Source: an uncultured Candidatus Poseidoniales archaeon | Lineage (GTDB): Archaea > Thermoplasmatota > Poseidoniia > Poseidoniales > Thalassarchaeaceae | Direction: 5' to 3' | DNA: 64,000 nucleotides | Assembly: GCA_905182515.1 (NCBI GenBank) | Contig: CAJJBW010000005.1 | Span: 1 to 64,000 of the forward strand | Part shown: in pieces, positions 28,929-38,792 of the stretch | How the letters are laid out: every line of letters starts with the position of its first letter | Numbering within the stretch: the first letter of the stretch is position 1 | Notes under the pieces: generated by a model | Told to the model about the DNA's origin: nothing | What the model saw: the letters and a program-made list of their open reading frames with translations, nothing else | The model's database searches: none | Made by a program: the position numbers and the translations under genes

Positions 28929-30622
28929 ATTCCCTAAATGATATACCACTCGATATTCTCATTCCTGAAGTGATCATGACAATTGGTATGTTGATGATGA
29001 TAGTTATTCCAAATCTTGGCGATGCAAAAATAAGATTACCCCTTACAAGAACTCATATTCCTGTATTAATCGGGGGAACTAGGTTTAGCCTAGTTAGTAA
29101 TCCAGTTATTCCAAGTATTATAGCAATCATTACATTCGCTTCAGCTTCGTTAATGTCATTAGTTATGTTATTGGAGAATAAAACTGCTACTGCGCCCCCT
29201 ATTATTGAGATTAATCAATTTACTAGTTTATTTTCAATGATATTTACCTTTGCTTTATTGCTTACTTCCATATCTGCATTTTACAGATTACCTTCAAAAT
29301 CTGATGCTAAAATACCAAATGATAAGGACACAACTGCCTCCAAAAATTCTAAAATTACAATATTGATGAACAACCGTAGGCAAGTTGATTTCTACATTTT
29401 ATTATTAATGGTAGGTTTAGGGATGTGTTTGGTCGCTAAATCAACCCATTTGTTTATGCTTTTCGTGTGTCTTGAATTAGCCTCATTATCTTCATATGTT
29501 TTAGTTGGTTTTCACAAAGAAAGTCAAATAGGTGGCGAAGCAGGAACTAAATATTTTATTGTTGGTTCTGTGGCTTCAGCAATCGGAATTTATGGGATGT
29601 CACTTTTGTATCTATGGAATGGTAATCTTGAGATTGCATCATTAACAAATGCATGGCAAAATATGGATTCTTTGGATCCCTTTGCAGGTATCGGCATGGG
29701 ATTAATGTTAGTTGCATTTGGTTTCAAGGTTGGAGCCGCGCCATTTCATTTAGCAACCCCTGATGCTTATTCTGGGGCATCCTCTCCAGTCGCTGGACTT
29801 TTGGCTACGGCATCCAAGGCTATGGGCTTTGTAGCAATGATGAGGATTCTTCTCATCATCACAATGCCAGAGTCTGGAGAAGAAGCATATTGGATGTTTG
29901 CACTGGCAATAATATCTGTTATTACTATGACATGGGGCAATCTTGCTGCCCTTACTAGCGATAACCCAAAGAGGATGTTAGCATACTCTAGCGTAGCACA
30001 TGCTGGCTACATGATGGCTGCACTATCAGCAATTGGTACCGGGTTAGGGGATTTTGAATCAAATACGTTAATTTTAACTGCAATAATCTTTCATCTAACA
30101 ATATTAGTTTTATTCAAATTTGGAGCCTTTATGGTGCTTACTCTAATTGAAAATGAAGGAAGTAGCCATACTATATCTGGATTAAATGGATTAGTTCGTA
30201 GGGATCCAATTATCGCTTTATCAATGTTCATTTTTATGCTATCATTGGCTGGCGTCCCTCCTCTTTCAGGGTTCTTATCTAAATTGTTAATGATAAATGG
30301 AATAATTAACCTCTCTGCTGGTACTGGGAGCATCACTTCAGTAGCTGTCTTTACATGGATCACTAGTGTAAATATGATTTTTTGGTTAGCGATCGCAATT
30401 GTAATAAACAGTGCAATATCTTTATTTTACTACCTTAGGATAGGTTTGATTATGTTCTTTGAAGATCCAATTACCGATGATCCTTTGGACCGCGCAATCT
30501 ATCTCAGACTCACGATTGTACTTTGCGCTCTACTGACTTTATTATGTGGTATAGGACCACTATCTGAATCTTTACTAGGGATTGTTAATGAAGCAGCACA
30601 ATCTTTTCTTTTAGTAAGATAA
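28925..30622 (+). CDS. nuoN: Complex I subunit N (antiporter-like)
   Basis: Third antiporter-like pump subunit, 565 residues. It shows MLFVCLELASLSSYVLVGF, FKVGAAPFHLATPDAYSGA and KRMLAYSSVAHAGYM with the expected glutamate and lysines. ATG 28925 overlaps the nuoM stop (ATGA) and follows GGAGG. It ends the operon; nuoE, nuoF and nuoG, the NADH-oxidising module, are not in this window. Confidence 0.96.
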   Translation: MNSLNDIPLDILIPEVIMTIGMLMMIVIPNLGDAKIRLPLTRTHIPVLIGGTRFSLVSNPVIPSIIAIITFASASLMSLVMLLENKTATAPPIIEINQFTSLFSMIFTFALLLTSISAFYRLPSKSDAKIPNDKDTTASKNSKITILMNNRRQVDFYILLLMVGLGMCLVAKSTHLFMLFVCLELASLSSYVLVGFHKESQIGGEAGTKYFIVGSVASAIGIYGMSLLYLWNGNLEIASLTNAWQNMDSLDPFAGIGMGLMLVAFGFKVGAAPFHLATPDAYSGASSPVAGLLATASKAMGFVAMMRILLIITMPESGEEAYWMFALAIISVITMTWGNLAALTSDNPKRMLAYSSVAHAGYMMAALSAIGTGLGDFESNTLILTAIIFHLTILVLFKFGAFMVLTLIENEGSSHTISGLNGLVRRDPIIALSMFIFMLSLAGVPPLSGFLSKLLMINGIINLSAGTGSITSVAVFTWITSVNMIFWLAIAIVINSAISLFYYLRIGLIMFFEDPITDDPLDRAIYLRLTIVLCALLTLLCGIGPLSESLLGIVNEAAQSFLLVR

Positions 30623-30662
30623 ATATGCTCAACTTCACATAGGTGACTCTCAACCGAGACAC

Positions 30663-31199
30663 GTGGCACGTAGGGAAGAGAAAGTTGATGCTGAACTTCT
30701 TGCACGTCTAGAATCAGGTACTGGAGATCGTATTAGGGTGCCATTACCTAATAGAAAAGTAAATGAGATGTTTGCAATAGCGGATCAAATTCTTGGCGGC
30801 CGACGTGTCCGTTCAGTATGTGAAGATGGGCAAACCCGTCTAGCAAGAATACCAGGTAAGATGCGTAGGAGGCAATGGGTAAGGGAAGGAGATTTGATTA
30901 CGTTACAACCTTGGGAATTTCAGGATGTAAAAGCAAATGTATGTATGAGATATACTAAGACTCAATCATTGTACCTCTCAAGAAAAGGTGTTTTACCAGA
31001 AATAGTCGATGTGTTCGGAATGTCAGATGACTCACAGATAAATAATAACAATAAAGATGCCAAATCTAAAGAAATTATTCCAGAAGAAATTTTAGCAAAT
31101 GAAGAAGTATCCGATGACGTAGAAATAGAAGAAGTAAAGAGTACTCCTGCTCCAGTTACCAAAGATGCAGACGATGACATCGACTCATTCTTTGGGTGA
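30663..31199 (+). CDS. eif1A: Translation initiation factor aIF1A with acidic C-terminal tail
   Basis: OB-fold initiation factor that binds the small-subunit A site. Residues 25-118 carry the family core (NRKVNEMFAIADQILGGRRVR, RIPGKMRRRQWVREGDLITLQPW). A GTG at 30663 is the start. The protein is 178 residues, about 60 longer than most archaeal aIF1A. The extra part is a low-complexity acidic tail ending DADDDIDSFFG. It heads the aIF1A-Rio1-KH gene set, a combination typical of archaeal ribosome biogenesis loci. Confidence 0.95.
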   Translation: MARREEKVDAELLARLESGTGDRIRVPLPNRKVNEMFAIADQILGGRRVRSVCEDGQTRLARIPGKMRRRQWVREGDLITLQPWEFQDVKANVCMRYTKTQSLYLSRKGVLPEIVDVFGMSDDSQINNNNKDAKSKEIIPEEILANEEVSDDVEIEEVKSTPAPVTKDADDDIDSFFG

Positions 31200-31205
31200 A
31201 AATAG

Positions 31206-32090
31206 ATGACTAAAAAAAAAGAATGGGATTTGGAACCAGACTTTGATGCCCTTATGAAGGGTGAAAAGAAGCATGAATGGATATCTGAACCAAGGTTTAA
31301 AAAAATGTTTAATGAAGTTGAACATGGCCTACAGGGAGTTATGGGTAAAGGACGTTATGAATGGGTAGATCGTAGAGTTTTTGATCAAGTTTTTGATAGT
31401 TCTACATTGTTAGCCATCCATAAGATGATGCAGAAGGGAGATATTGAGACAATCGAGTATCCGATAGCACGAGGCAAAGAAGCCCATGTATTCTATGCCA
31501 CTAGTAATCAGGGCCCAGTAGCTGTAAAAATATTCCACACTACAAATGCTGTATTCAAAAGCTTAGCCAAATATATCGATGGAGATCCACGGTTCGGAGG
31601 GCTATCTCGCCGTCATAGAGAATTAGTAAATATATGGGTCCGCAAAGAATATAGAAATCTAAAGAGAATGAGGAAAAATGGTCTGCAAGTTCCAATGCCC
31701 ATTTCCCATTTTAAGAATGTGTTAATCATGGAATTTATAGGCGAAGAAAAAGCTAGCCCAAGATTAAGAGATGTTACTTTGGATGATCCTTATGAAGTAT
31801 TTTCCCAACTTCTTGACATTGTTGCAATAAACTGGCAAACCTGCAATTTAGTTCATGCTGATTTCAGTGAGTATAACATTTTGATAAAAAATAATGATAT
31901 TTGGGTAATAGACGTCGGGCAAGCAGTAACTGATCAGCATCCAAACGCTCAAGAATTCTTAGTAAGAGATGTAACAAGACTCGTAGAATGGATTAACCGC
32001 CAAGGTTTTGAGGTAAATATTGCGGATTGTTTAGTTAGGGTTTTAGACGATCCAGTTCCAATTTTACCACCACTTCCGGGCGGAGATTAA
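31206..32090 (+). CDS. rio1: RIO1-type atypical protein kinase
   Basis: Kinase/ATPase of the RIO family, acting in maturation of the small ribosomal subunit. The 294 residues include the lysine of VAVKIF (Lys108), the catalytic loop HADFSEYNIL (Asp219) and the metal-binding IDVGQA (Asp236). The sequence QGPVAVKIFHTTNAVFKS and the RIO1-type flexible loop fit RIO1 rather than RIO2. It is 6 bases after aIF1A, with GGGTGA overlapping the stop. Confidence 0.95.
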   Translation: MTKKKEWDLEPDFDALMKGEKKHEWISEPRFKKMFNEVEHGLQGVMGKGRYEWVDRRVFDQVFDSSTLLAIHKMMQKGDIETIEYPIARGKEAHVFYATSNQGPVAVKIFHTTNAVFKSLAKYIDGDPRFGGLSRRHRELVNIWVRKEYRNLKRMRKNGLQVPMPISHFKNVLIMEFIGEEKASPRLRDVTLDDPYEVFSQLLDIVAINWQTCNLVHADFSEYNILIKNNDIWVIDVGQAVTDQHPNAQEFLVRDVTRLVEWINRQGFEVNIADCLVRVLDDPVPILPPLPGGD

Positions 32091-32115
32091 ATCTGATGAC
32101 TTTCTGACGGTGACA

Positions 32116-32847
32116 ATGGAGCATCTAGCGCGTATACCCAAAGATCGCATCGCAGTACTTATTGGAAAGCGTGGGGTAACCCGCAAGATGATTGAAAATG
32201 CATGCGATGGTAAGTTAAATATAGACTCAGTATCAGGAGAAGTTAACATTATTTGGAATTCTGAAGATGTAGATCCAATAGTACGTATGAAGATGCCTGA
32301 TGTAATTATGTCAATTGGAAGGGGATTAGCTCCGAAAAGGGCCCTACAACTTATTGAAGATGATATATTTCTAAGGATGTTTGATATCAGAGAATGGGTC
32401 GGGAGACAACCAAATCAAATAAGAAGAATGAGAAGTCGTTTAATTGGAACAAATGGGAGAATAAGGAGTTTAATTGAGGAACTTTCTGGTTGTGAAATAG
32501 CGATTTATGGCTCAACAGTCTTAATAATTGGTGATAATGAAGGCCTCGCAATTTCTGTTCCTGCAATAGAAGGCATACTCAGAGGTTCAGAACATGGTAC
32601 TGTATTATATGGCCTGGAACAAGATAGAAGAAGGCAAAGAATTCAATCAAGAAGTTTAGAATCATTTCAGGATAAATCTCAGGAACCGCAATCTGGCTTC
32701 GATGTGTTAGTTCCAGGTTTAGCCGATGCGCGCCGTAAGGCCGAGCGTAAATTTACTAACTCGCAAGTTGATCCTCAAAACGAAGAAGAAATATCAAATA
32801 TGCTGCAACTCGCTGAAGATGAAGAAATAGTGTACGAAGAAGAATAA
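32116..32847 (+). CDS. Dim2/Pno1-like KH-domain RNA-binding protein
   Basis: A 243-residue protein with two KH domains. The first has I-GKRG (residues 16-20) and the second IGTNGRIRSLIEELSG. Archaeal Dim2/Pno1 homologues bind the 3' end of 16S rRNA with aIF1A and RIO kinases as partners, and the gene order here matches. The C-terminus is a charged, acidic tail. ATG 32116 follows GGTGA; a GTG at 32110 is an alternative. Confidence 0.92.
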   Translation: MEHLARIPKDRIAVLIGKRGVTRKMIENACDGKLNIDSVSGEVNIIWNSEDVDPIVRMKMPDVIMSIGRGLAPKRALQLIEDDIFLRMFDIREWVGRQPNQIRRMRSRLIGTNGRIRSLIEELSGCEIAIYGSTVLIIGDNEGLAISVPAIEGILRGSEHGTVLYGLEQDRRRQRIQSRSLESFQDKSQEPQSGFDVLVPGLADARRKAERKFTNSQVDPQNEEEISNMLQLAEDEEIVYEEE

Positions 32848-32889
32848 AAAAACCGCCATATCTAAGCGGAGAATCTCTTCGCCCGGACC

Positions 32890-34170
32890 ATGCCTAATCA
32901 TCTAGAGGAGTTATATGATTATGAAAAATTGTCAATAAATATTATTTTAGCGACGTCAATAATATTTTTAATTGGACTATTCCTAAACTTTTTAGATTTT
33001 TCAAATCCTCTAACTGATTTTATTTATGAGTATTATCTTAATCCTATATTTGATGAGGAATTTTCCGATGCAGGCTATAATACAGTTAATACAATGACTT
33101 ATGCATTTATATTAGCAATGTTTGTTGTTGCTTTAGCCGCGTTCTTAAGATATTTTGACATAGATTCTAGTGATTATTCTATAATCGCATTATTCCCTTA
33201 TGTTCTATGGGCCTCATTTGGAGAAGTTGTGGAAGATGCACAAATGTTTGATTCTGATTTGGCCGTATATTTTGTTAGTCCAGGAATCCATTTTCAGACC
33301 GCTACTTGGGTGATTATATCGGGTACTCTGGCATATTTAATTGCTAATAATTCTAAAGACAACGATAATTTGGAATCAAAATTAACTACGTTCTCTAGTA
33401 TTTTGATACTTTCACATTTCCTCATATATTCCTGGTCAATTTCCAATAGCCATACAGTCATTGATAATGATATCAACTTAGCTCCTCTGAAGATAATCGG
33501 GTTACTTGCTGTTTTTCTGCCACAAATTTTACAAAAATCAATGAGAGTATTTACTCCAATCCAGAGAGTCGTATACGTTGTTGGAATTGGAGGCTCATTA
33601 GTATTTTTCGGAGCACTCTCTTCATACGCAATGAGCGTACCAAGTGATGAATTAACTCTGTGGCCATTATTAGTGGTCATAGGTCTGCCTTCAATATCGG
33701 CATACTTGATGTATATTATTGGAGAAAATTCTGCAAAAGAATTGTATGAAAATGGATTAATTGCTGGGGTATTGCCAGTTTCCATGACTGAAGAAGAATA
33801 TATTAATTCACAATCTGAAGAAAAAGACTTAATCGAGAAACTAAGGAAAAGAGCAATTGGGGCTTACCCTGTAGTATTTTTAGCAGTTGCCGGCCAATTT
33901 CTTGATGGATTAGCAACATGGATTGGTATTGATTATTTTAATTACTCGGAGAAACATGTATTATCTGCTTGGATAATTGATAAATTTGATACTGCAGCAG
34001 GCTTCACGGTAGTAAAGTTAGGCCTAGGGGGTTTAATATGGTATTTCTTCACCATTTCCAACTTCGAGTATCGACAACAACACCTTAGATTATTAATCGG
34101 ATTAGCTATGTTAGTGGTTGGAATGGCCCCTGGTCTTAGAGATGTTTTCCGATTATCATTAGGAGTCTAA
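32890..34170 (+). CDS. DUF63 family multi-pass membrane protein
   Basis: A 426-residue protein with about nine transmembrane helices and family-like motifs (FVSPGIHFQTATWVI, GQFLDGLATWIGID). DUF63 proteins are archaeal and of unknown function. A charged cytoplasmic loop (residues 295-320) sits before the last helices. No ribosome binding site is seen before the ATG. The 42-base gap from the KH gene contains CCGC/GCGG inverted segments. Confidence 0.75.
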   Translation: MPNHLEELYDYEKLSINIILATSIIFLIGLFLNFLDFSNPLTDFIYEYYLNPIFDEEFSDAGYNTVNTMTYAFILAMFVVALAAFLRYFDIDSSDYSIIALFPYVLWASFGEVVEDAQMFDSDLAVYFVSPGIHFQTATWVIISGTLAYLIANNSKDNDNLESKLTTFSSILILSHFLIYSWSISNSHTVIDNDINLAPLKIIGLLAVFLPQILQKSMRVFTPIQRVVYVVGIGGSLVFFGALSSYAMSVPSDELTLWPLLVVIGLPSISAYLMYIIGENSAKELYENGLIAGVLPVSMTEEEYINSQSEEKDLIEKLRKRAIGAYPVVFLAVAGQFLDGLATWIGIDYFNYSEKHVLSAWIIDKFDTAAGFTVVKLGLGGLIWYFFTISNFEYRQQHLRLLIGLAMLVVGMAPGLRDVFRLSLGV

Positions 34171-34237
34171 TTTCATTATATAAATTTAAAAAATAGTACA
34201 ATTGAATAATTACACGTTATGTGAGGGGTTGAAGAAA

Positions 34238-35848
34238 ATGGAGAGACTACCAACTAGAGTCGACATCTCAGATGAAGATTTCACACGGCGTAAAGAAAAA
34301 AATCTTTCGCTTATCAATGATCTAAATGAGAAAATATCTCAAATTAAACTTGGTGGAGGGGAAAAATATGTTGCCCGTCATAGGAATAGGAATAAGAAAT
34401 TAGCAAGAGAGAGAATATCTGACATTTGCGACCCCGGGACTCCATTTTTGGAATTATCACCACTCGCTGCTCATGACCTCTATGATGGCAAAGCATATTC
34501 TGCAGGTATAATCACGGGAATAGGAGTTGTTAATGGAAATGAATGTATGTTTGTGGCCAATGATGCTACTGTTAAGGGAGGTTCATATTACCCAATGACT
34601 GTTAAGAAACATATTAGAGCGCAAGAAATTGCAGAAGAAAATAATTTGACCTGTATTTACTTGGTTGATTCCGGAGGAGCATTCCTTCCTATGCAAGACG
34701 AAGTTTTTCCGGACAAGCTTCATTTTGGTCGAATTTTTAGGAATCAGGCTTTATTATCAAGCAAAGGCATCTCTCAAGTTGCTGCAGTTCTAGGTTCATG
34801 CACTGCTGGAGGGGCATATATTCCTGCAATGTCCGATGAATCCATAATAGTGAAAGAAAATGGAACAATATTCCTTGCAGGCCCTCCACTGGTTAAATCA
34901 GCTACAGGTGAAGAAGTTTCTGCTGAAGAATTAGGTGGCGCCGATGTTCATACTCGAGATTCAGGTGTGGCGGATCATTTTGCTGAAGATGAACCAGAGG
35001 CATTAAGAATGGTAAGAAATATAGTTGAAAATCTAAATATCAAACCAAAGCATAGGCTAAATACTTCTCAAAATGAAGAGCCTTCATATGATTCAGATGA
35101 AATATTGGGAATTATTCCAACAGATAATAGGACTACTTATGATGTTAGGGAAATAATATCACGGATTGTAGATGGTTCGCGTTTTCATGAATTTAAAAAT
35201 CGTTATGGTCAAACACTTGTGTGTGGATTTGCTAAGATACATGGGTACCCCGTAGGTATTATTGCAAATAACGGAATACTTTTTTCTGAGTCATCTCTAA
35301 AGGGCGCCCATTTCGTTGAGTTATGCGGTCAACGAGGGATACCACTAATCTTCTTACAAAATATAACGGGATTTATGGTTGGAAAGGATGCAGAATCCGG
35401 CGGAATAGCTAAAGATGGAGCTAAATTAGTAACCGCTGTTTCTTGTGTTCCTGTTCCTAAGTTTACTGTGGTGATTGGTGGATCACATGGTGCTGGAAAT
35501 TATGGCATGTGCGGGCGTGCTTATGACCCTCGTTTCCTCTTTATGTGGCCAAATTCACGAATATCAGTTATGGGTGGCCCACAAGCTGCAGATGTACTAA
35601 CGACCGTAAAGCAAGATCAAAGATCAAGAGAAGGCGAGTCCCCAATGTCTGGGAACGCTTTGAATGATTTCAGAAATCCAATACTCGAGAAGTATGAAAC
35701 TGAAGGCTCACCATATTATTCTACGGCGAGGATATGGGATGATGGAATCATTGATCCACGCGATACCCGTGATATACTCGGACTTTGTATTTCAGCTAGT
35801 TTGAATGCTCCAATGCCAGATCAAAATTATGGCGTATTTAGGATGTGA
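34238..35848 (+). CDS. mccB: Acyl-CoA carboxylase beta subunit, methylcrotonyl-CoA carboxylase type
   Basis: Carboxyltransferase subunit that moves CO2 from biotin to the acyl-CoA. The 536-residue protein matches the MCC-beta pattern: [37 protein letters not shown] and the C-terminal [18 protein letters not shown]. Methylcrotonyl-CoA (leucine degradation) is the probable substrate; geranyl-CoA is an alternative. ATG 34238 follows GTGAGGGG. It is the first gene of a four-gene set with a hydratase, a biotin carboxylase and a biotin carrier, in the same order as bacterial liuB-liuC-liuD. Confidence 0.93.
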   Translation: MERLPTRVDISDEDFTRRKEKNLSLINDLNEKISQIKLGGGEKYVARHRNRNKKLARERISDICDPGTPFLELSPLAAHDLYDGKAYSAGIITGIGVVNGNECMFVANDATVKGGSYYPMTVKKHIRAQEIAEENNLTCIYLVDSGGAFLPMQDEVFPDKLHFGRIFRNQALLSSKGISQVAAVLGSCTAGGAYIPAMSDESIIVKENGTIFLAGPPLVKSATGEEVSAEELGGADVHTRDSGVADHFAEDEPEALRMVRNIVENLNIKPKHRLNTSQNEEPSYDSDEILGIIPTDNRTTYDVREIISRIVDGSRFHEFKNRYGQTLVCGFAKIHGYPVGIIANNGILFSESSLKGAHFVELCGQRGIPLIFLQNITGFMVGKDAESGGIAKDGAKLVTAVSCVPVPKFTVVIGGSHGAGNYGMCGRAYDPRFLFMWPNSRISVMGGPQAADVLTTVKQDQRSREGESPMSGNALNDFRNPILEKYETEGSPYYSTARIWDDGIIDPRDTRDILGLCISASLNAPMPDQNYGVFRM

Positions 35849-35871
35849 TATTTTTGAAAGTATGGGAAAAA

Positions 35872-36723
35872 ATGCCAAATACGGAACTATGTGATTTAAA
35901 AATAGTTGGATCATTAGCATATTTAAATATTCAACGTGAAGAGGTATACAATGCGCTGAATGAGCAATTAATTACCGAAATCATACAGGTACTAAAATGG
36001 ACTAAAGATCACTCAGTAGCTACAAAAAAGTCTATATTTGATACAGGCGGAAATGAATACCTCAGAGTATTAATACTGTCCTCTAAAGGTAAACATTTCT
36101 GTGCGGGTGCTGATATTAACATGATGAGGGATGCAGGATCTAAATCGGTTGAAGAAAATAGGGCCGACTCTATAAGACTGGATAATTTATTCAACTCTCT
36201 TTGGGCTCATCCTTGTTTTACAATTGGCTGTATTCAAGGGGTGGCACTGGGAGGTGGTGCAGGGCTGGTTGCATGCCTTGATCATGTAATTGCATCATCC
36301 AATTCAAAAATTGCCTTATCCGAAGCAAAATTAGGTATTTTACCTGCAGTAATTGGACCATATGTTTATCGTAAAATAGGTAGTTCACATTTTCGTCGTT
36401 TATCTATACTCGCCAGTAAGATAGATGCAAATGAAGCGCAAAGAATAGGTTACATTAACGATATTGTAAAATCTCCAGATTTATTCGAATTTTCATTAAA
36501 TGAAGTAATTTCAGAGGTTATGTCTACTGGGCCAATGGCGGCATATGAGGCAAAAAAACTTACTTTAGTCTTTGATAGGTGGCAAGGTAGTGACGAGGAA
36601 CTTCGCCAATGGACCCTTGATAAGACTAGTGAAATGCGGAGCTCTGAAGAAGGGCAAGAGGGACTTTCTTCTTTCTTAGAACGTAGAAATCCAGAATGGA
36701 ATAAAGAAAATTTGGAGGAATAA
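35872..36723 (+). CDS. liuC: Enoyl-CoA hydratase/isomerase family, probable methylglutaconyl-CoA hydratase
   Basis: Crotonase-fold enzyme with the oxyanion segments KGKHFCAGADINMM and GVALGGGAGLVACLDHVIA, then LSEAKLGILPAVIGPYV, which resembles methylglutaconyl-CoA hydratases. It would hydrate the product of the carboxylase encoded on both sides of it. ATG 35872 gives an N-terminus like family members; a GTG at 35845, overlapping the previous stop, is possible. The product is 283 residues. Confidence 0.88.
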   Translation: MPNTELCDLKIVGSLAYLNIQREEVYNALNEQLITEIIQVLKWTKDHSVATKKSIFDTGGNEYLRVLILSSKGKHFCAGADINMMRDAGSKSVEENRADSIRLDNLFNSLWAHPCFTIGCIQGVALGGGAGLVACLDHVIASSNSKIALSEAKLGILPAVIGPYVYRKIGSSHFRRLSILASKIDANEAQRIGYINDIVKSPDLFEFSLNEVISEVMSTGPMAAYEAKKLTLVFDRWQGSDEELRQWTLDKTSEMRSSEEGQEGLSSFLERRNPEWNKENLEE

Positions 36724-36724
36724 T

Positions 36725-38281
36725 ATGATCCCTAATTGGATGCAAAATTCGCCCACTCCCTTTTCATCAATATTGGTTGCAAATAGGGGAGAAATAGCGG
36801 TCAGAATAATTCATGCTGCTAAGGAAGCAGGACTAAGAGGTATAGCCGTATATTCAGATTCTGACATAAATTCATTACATGCCGAAATTGCGGATGAATC
36901 TATTCATTTACCTGGAAAAACTTTATCAGAAACATATTTGAATATCGAAGCAATAATTTCTGCCGCAAAATCTTCGGGTGCTGAGGCGGTACATCCCGGC
37001 TATGGATTTCTTTCAGAAAGAGCAAATTTTGCAAGAAAAGTATCTGATGCTGGCTTAGTATGGATTGGCCCTTCTCCTGAATCAATAGAAGTAATGGGAG
37101 ATAAAATATCTGCAAGAAAAAAAATGATTGATTTCGGAGTCCCAATTATTCCAGGAGAAGAATTAGTTATTACAAATAGTCAGAATTACATGGAGCCATT
37201 AGCCGCTGCAGCCGCTAGAGTCGGATATCCCTTACTTCTCAAGGCAAGTGCAGGAGGGGGAGGAAAAGGAATGCGCGCTGTCTATGAGCCAAAATTACTT
37301 AAAAATCAATACGAGGCTGCATCAAGGGAAGCCGCAGCAGCATTTGGCGATGGAACAGTATATGTCGAACGCCTTCTAAGCAAGTCTAGACATATAGAAA
37401 TACAAGTTTTATGCGATAAACATGGAAACTCTATACATCTAAATGAGAGAGATTGCTCCCTCCAGAGGCGGCACCAAAAAGTAATAGAAGAAACACCTTG
37501 TCTAATATTGTCTGATGAATTGCGTCAATCAATGGGTAAATCTGCTATTATTGCAGCCAAGTCTGTAAATTATATTGGTGCAGGGACTGTCGAATTTCTT
37601 CTTTCGACTAAGGGGGAATTTTTCTTTCTTGAGATGAATACTCGTTTACAAGTGGAACACCCAATTACTGAATTAGTTACTGGCATTGATATTGTTCAGA
37701 AGCAATTTGAAATTGCGGCAGGAATGGAATTAGGGATTATACAAGAAGAAATCAATATAAATGGACATTCAATAGAGGCACGTATATATGCTGAAAATCC
37801 TTCAAATGGATTCTTACCTGCTACTGGAATTCTTTCAAAATGGGATACCCCCTCAAGTCCCGGTGTGAGGATAGATTCTGGTTTCCGTGAAGGAGATAAA
37901 ATAACTGTAGATTTCGACCCTATGCTTGCTAAGTTAATCGTTCATTCATCATCAAGAGAGGCTGCAATTAGGAGATTGGACACCGCTCTTTCAGATTTTA
38001 TCGCATTAGGCGTTATCACTAATATTGGCTTTCTGAAAGACGTAATTAATGATAATGCCTTTTCTAATGGCATGGTAACTACTGATTTTCTTGATAATGC
38101 ACCCGATGAATTATTCTCCGAAGCAGCCATCGATCCTTCTCATTTGATAGCAATAGCATCAAGTGCCCAAAAATTAGGTCTTGATAAGATAAATTACGAC
38201 CAAAAAAATTATGTTTTATCAGACGATTATAATGGCCATGGTAGTGATCCATTCAGGACACTTTCTCGGAATTTTCCATGA
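36725..38281 (+). CDS. mccA: Biotin carboxylase part of the acyl-CoA carboxylase alpha subunit
   Basis: ATP-grasp biotin carboxylase that charges biotin with bicarbonate. N-terminal SILVANRGEIAVRII, the glycine loop SAGGGGKGMR, the catalytic MNTRLQVEHPITE and the C-terminal domain to about residue 450 are all present. The reading frame continues into the linker (GSDPFRTLSRNFP) and stops at TGA 38279. The next gene, with the biotinyl domain, is in the same frame 12 bases on. The 518 residues plus the next 166 equal a typical fused alpha subunit. GGAGGAATAAT precedes the ATG. Confidence 0.95.
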   Translation: MIPNWMQNSPTPFSSILVANRGEIAVRIIHAAKEAGLRGIAVYSDSDINSLHAEIADESIHLPGKTLSETYLNIEAIISAAKSSGAEAVHPGYGFLSERANFARKVSDAGLVWIGPSPESIEVMGDKISARKKMIDFGVPIIPGEELVITNSQNYMEPLAAAAARVGYPLLLKASAGGGGKGMRAVYEPKLLKNQYEAASREAAAAFGDGTVYVERLLSKSRHIEIQVLCDKHGNSIHLNERDCSLQRRHQKVIEETPCLILSDELRQSMGKSAIIAAKSVNYIGAGTVEFLLSTKGEFFFLEMNTRLQVEHPITELVTGIDIVQKQFEIAAGMELGIIQEEININGHSIEARIYAENPSNGFLPATGILSKWDTPSSPGVRIDSGFREGDKITVDFDPMLAKLIVHSSSREAAIRRLDTALSDFIALGVITNIGFLKDVINDNAFSNGMVTTDFLDNAPDELFSEAAIDPSHLIAIASSAQKLGLDKINYDQKNYVLSDDYNGHGSDPFRTLSRNFP

Positions 38282-38290
38282 GGTAATAAT

Positions 38291-38791
38291 ATGGAATGGA
38301 GTATAGGTGATGATGAAAAAAGATATACTACTGACATGGTAGATGTCGGAGGCAATCTCGAAATGACTTTCTTAAAAAGTGATGAAGAAATAATTTCCAT
38401 ACCCAATATATCCATAAGTCGGGATTCTAAGTCTGATAGACTTTGGATTAATATTATGGGTAAATCTCAATTAGCACATGTTGTAAAAGTTAAAGATTCA
38501 TGGTGGATCCACTTAAATGGCAGGATTCATGTTGTAAAATCACATGAAATTGGCAGTGCTAAGTCAAAACATAATGAAGGCAGTTTAGTTGCCCCTATGC
38601 CTGGAACTATAATTGAAATACTTGTCAAAGAAGGCCAAAAAGTTCGTCAAGGACAAACCCTCATGGTCATGGAAGCGATGAAAATGGAACATAAGATACA
38701 ATCTCCAAAAGATGGAGAAGTTTCCCTAATCAGTAATAAAGTAGGGCAAAGAGTTGATATGGGTGCCATATTGGTTGAAATAACTGAATGA
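38291..38791 (+). CDS. Biotin carboxyl carrier part of the carboxylase alpha subunit
   Basis: 166 residues. The first 90 resemble the linker (BT) domain of methylcrotonyl-CoA carboxylase alpha. Residues 97-166 are a biotinyl domain with MEAMKMEH, where Lys131 would be biotinylated. ATG 38291 follows TGAGGTAA, made partly from the upstream stop codon. It ends one base before the convergent serS stop. Confidence 0.93.
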   Translation: MEWSIGDDEKRYTTDMVDVGGNLEMTFLKSDEEIISIPNISISRDSKSDRLWINIMGKSQLAHVVKVKDSWWIHLNGRIHVVKSHEIGSAKSKHNEGSLVAPMPGTIIEILVKEGQKVRQGQTLMVMEAMKMEHKIQSPKDGEVSLISNKVGQRVDMGAILVEITE

Positions 38792-38792
38792 T

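Noticed and set aside
18741-30622. Absence of nuoEFG as a local deletion
   Set aside because: The operon order and spacing are continuous and match the gene set of other archaea that lack these genes.
32848-32889. Hairpin CCGC-N9-GCGG before the DUF63 gene as a terminator
   Set aside because: Only four base pairs with a long loop and no T-run after it.
36725-38791. Carboxylase alpha subunit as a pseudogene
   Set aside because: Both halves keep full domains and catalytic residues, and the second has a good ribosome binding site.
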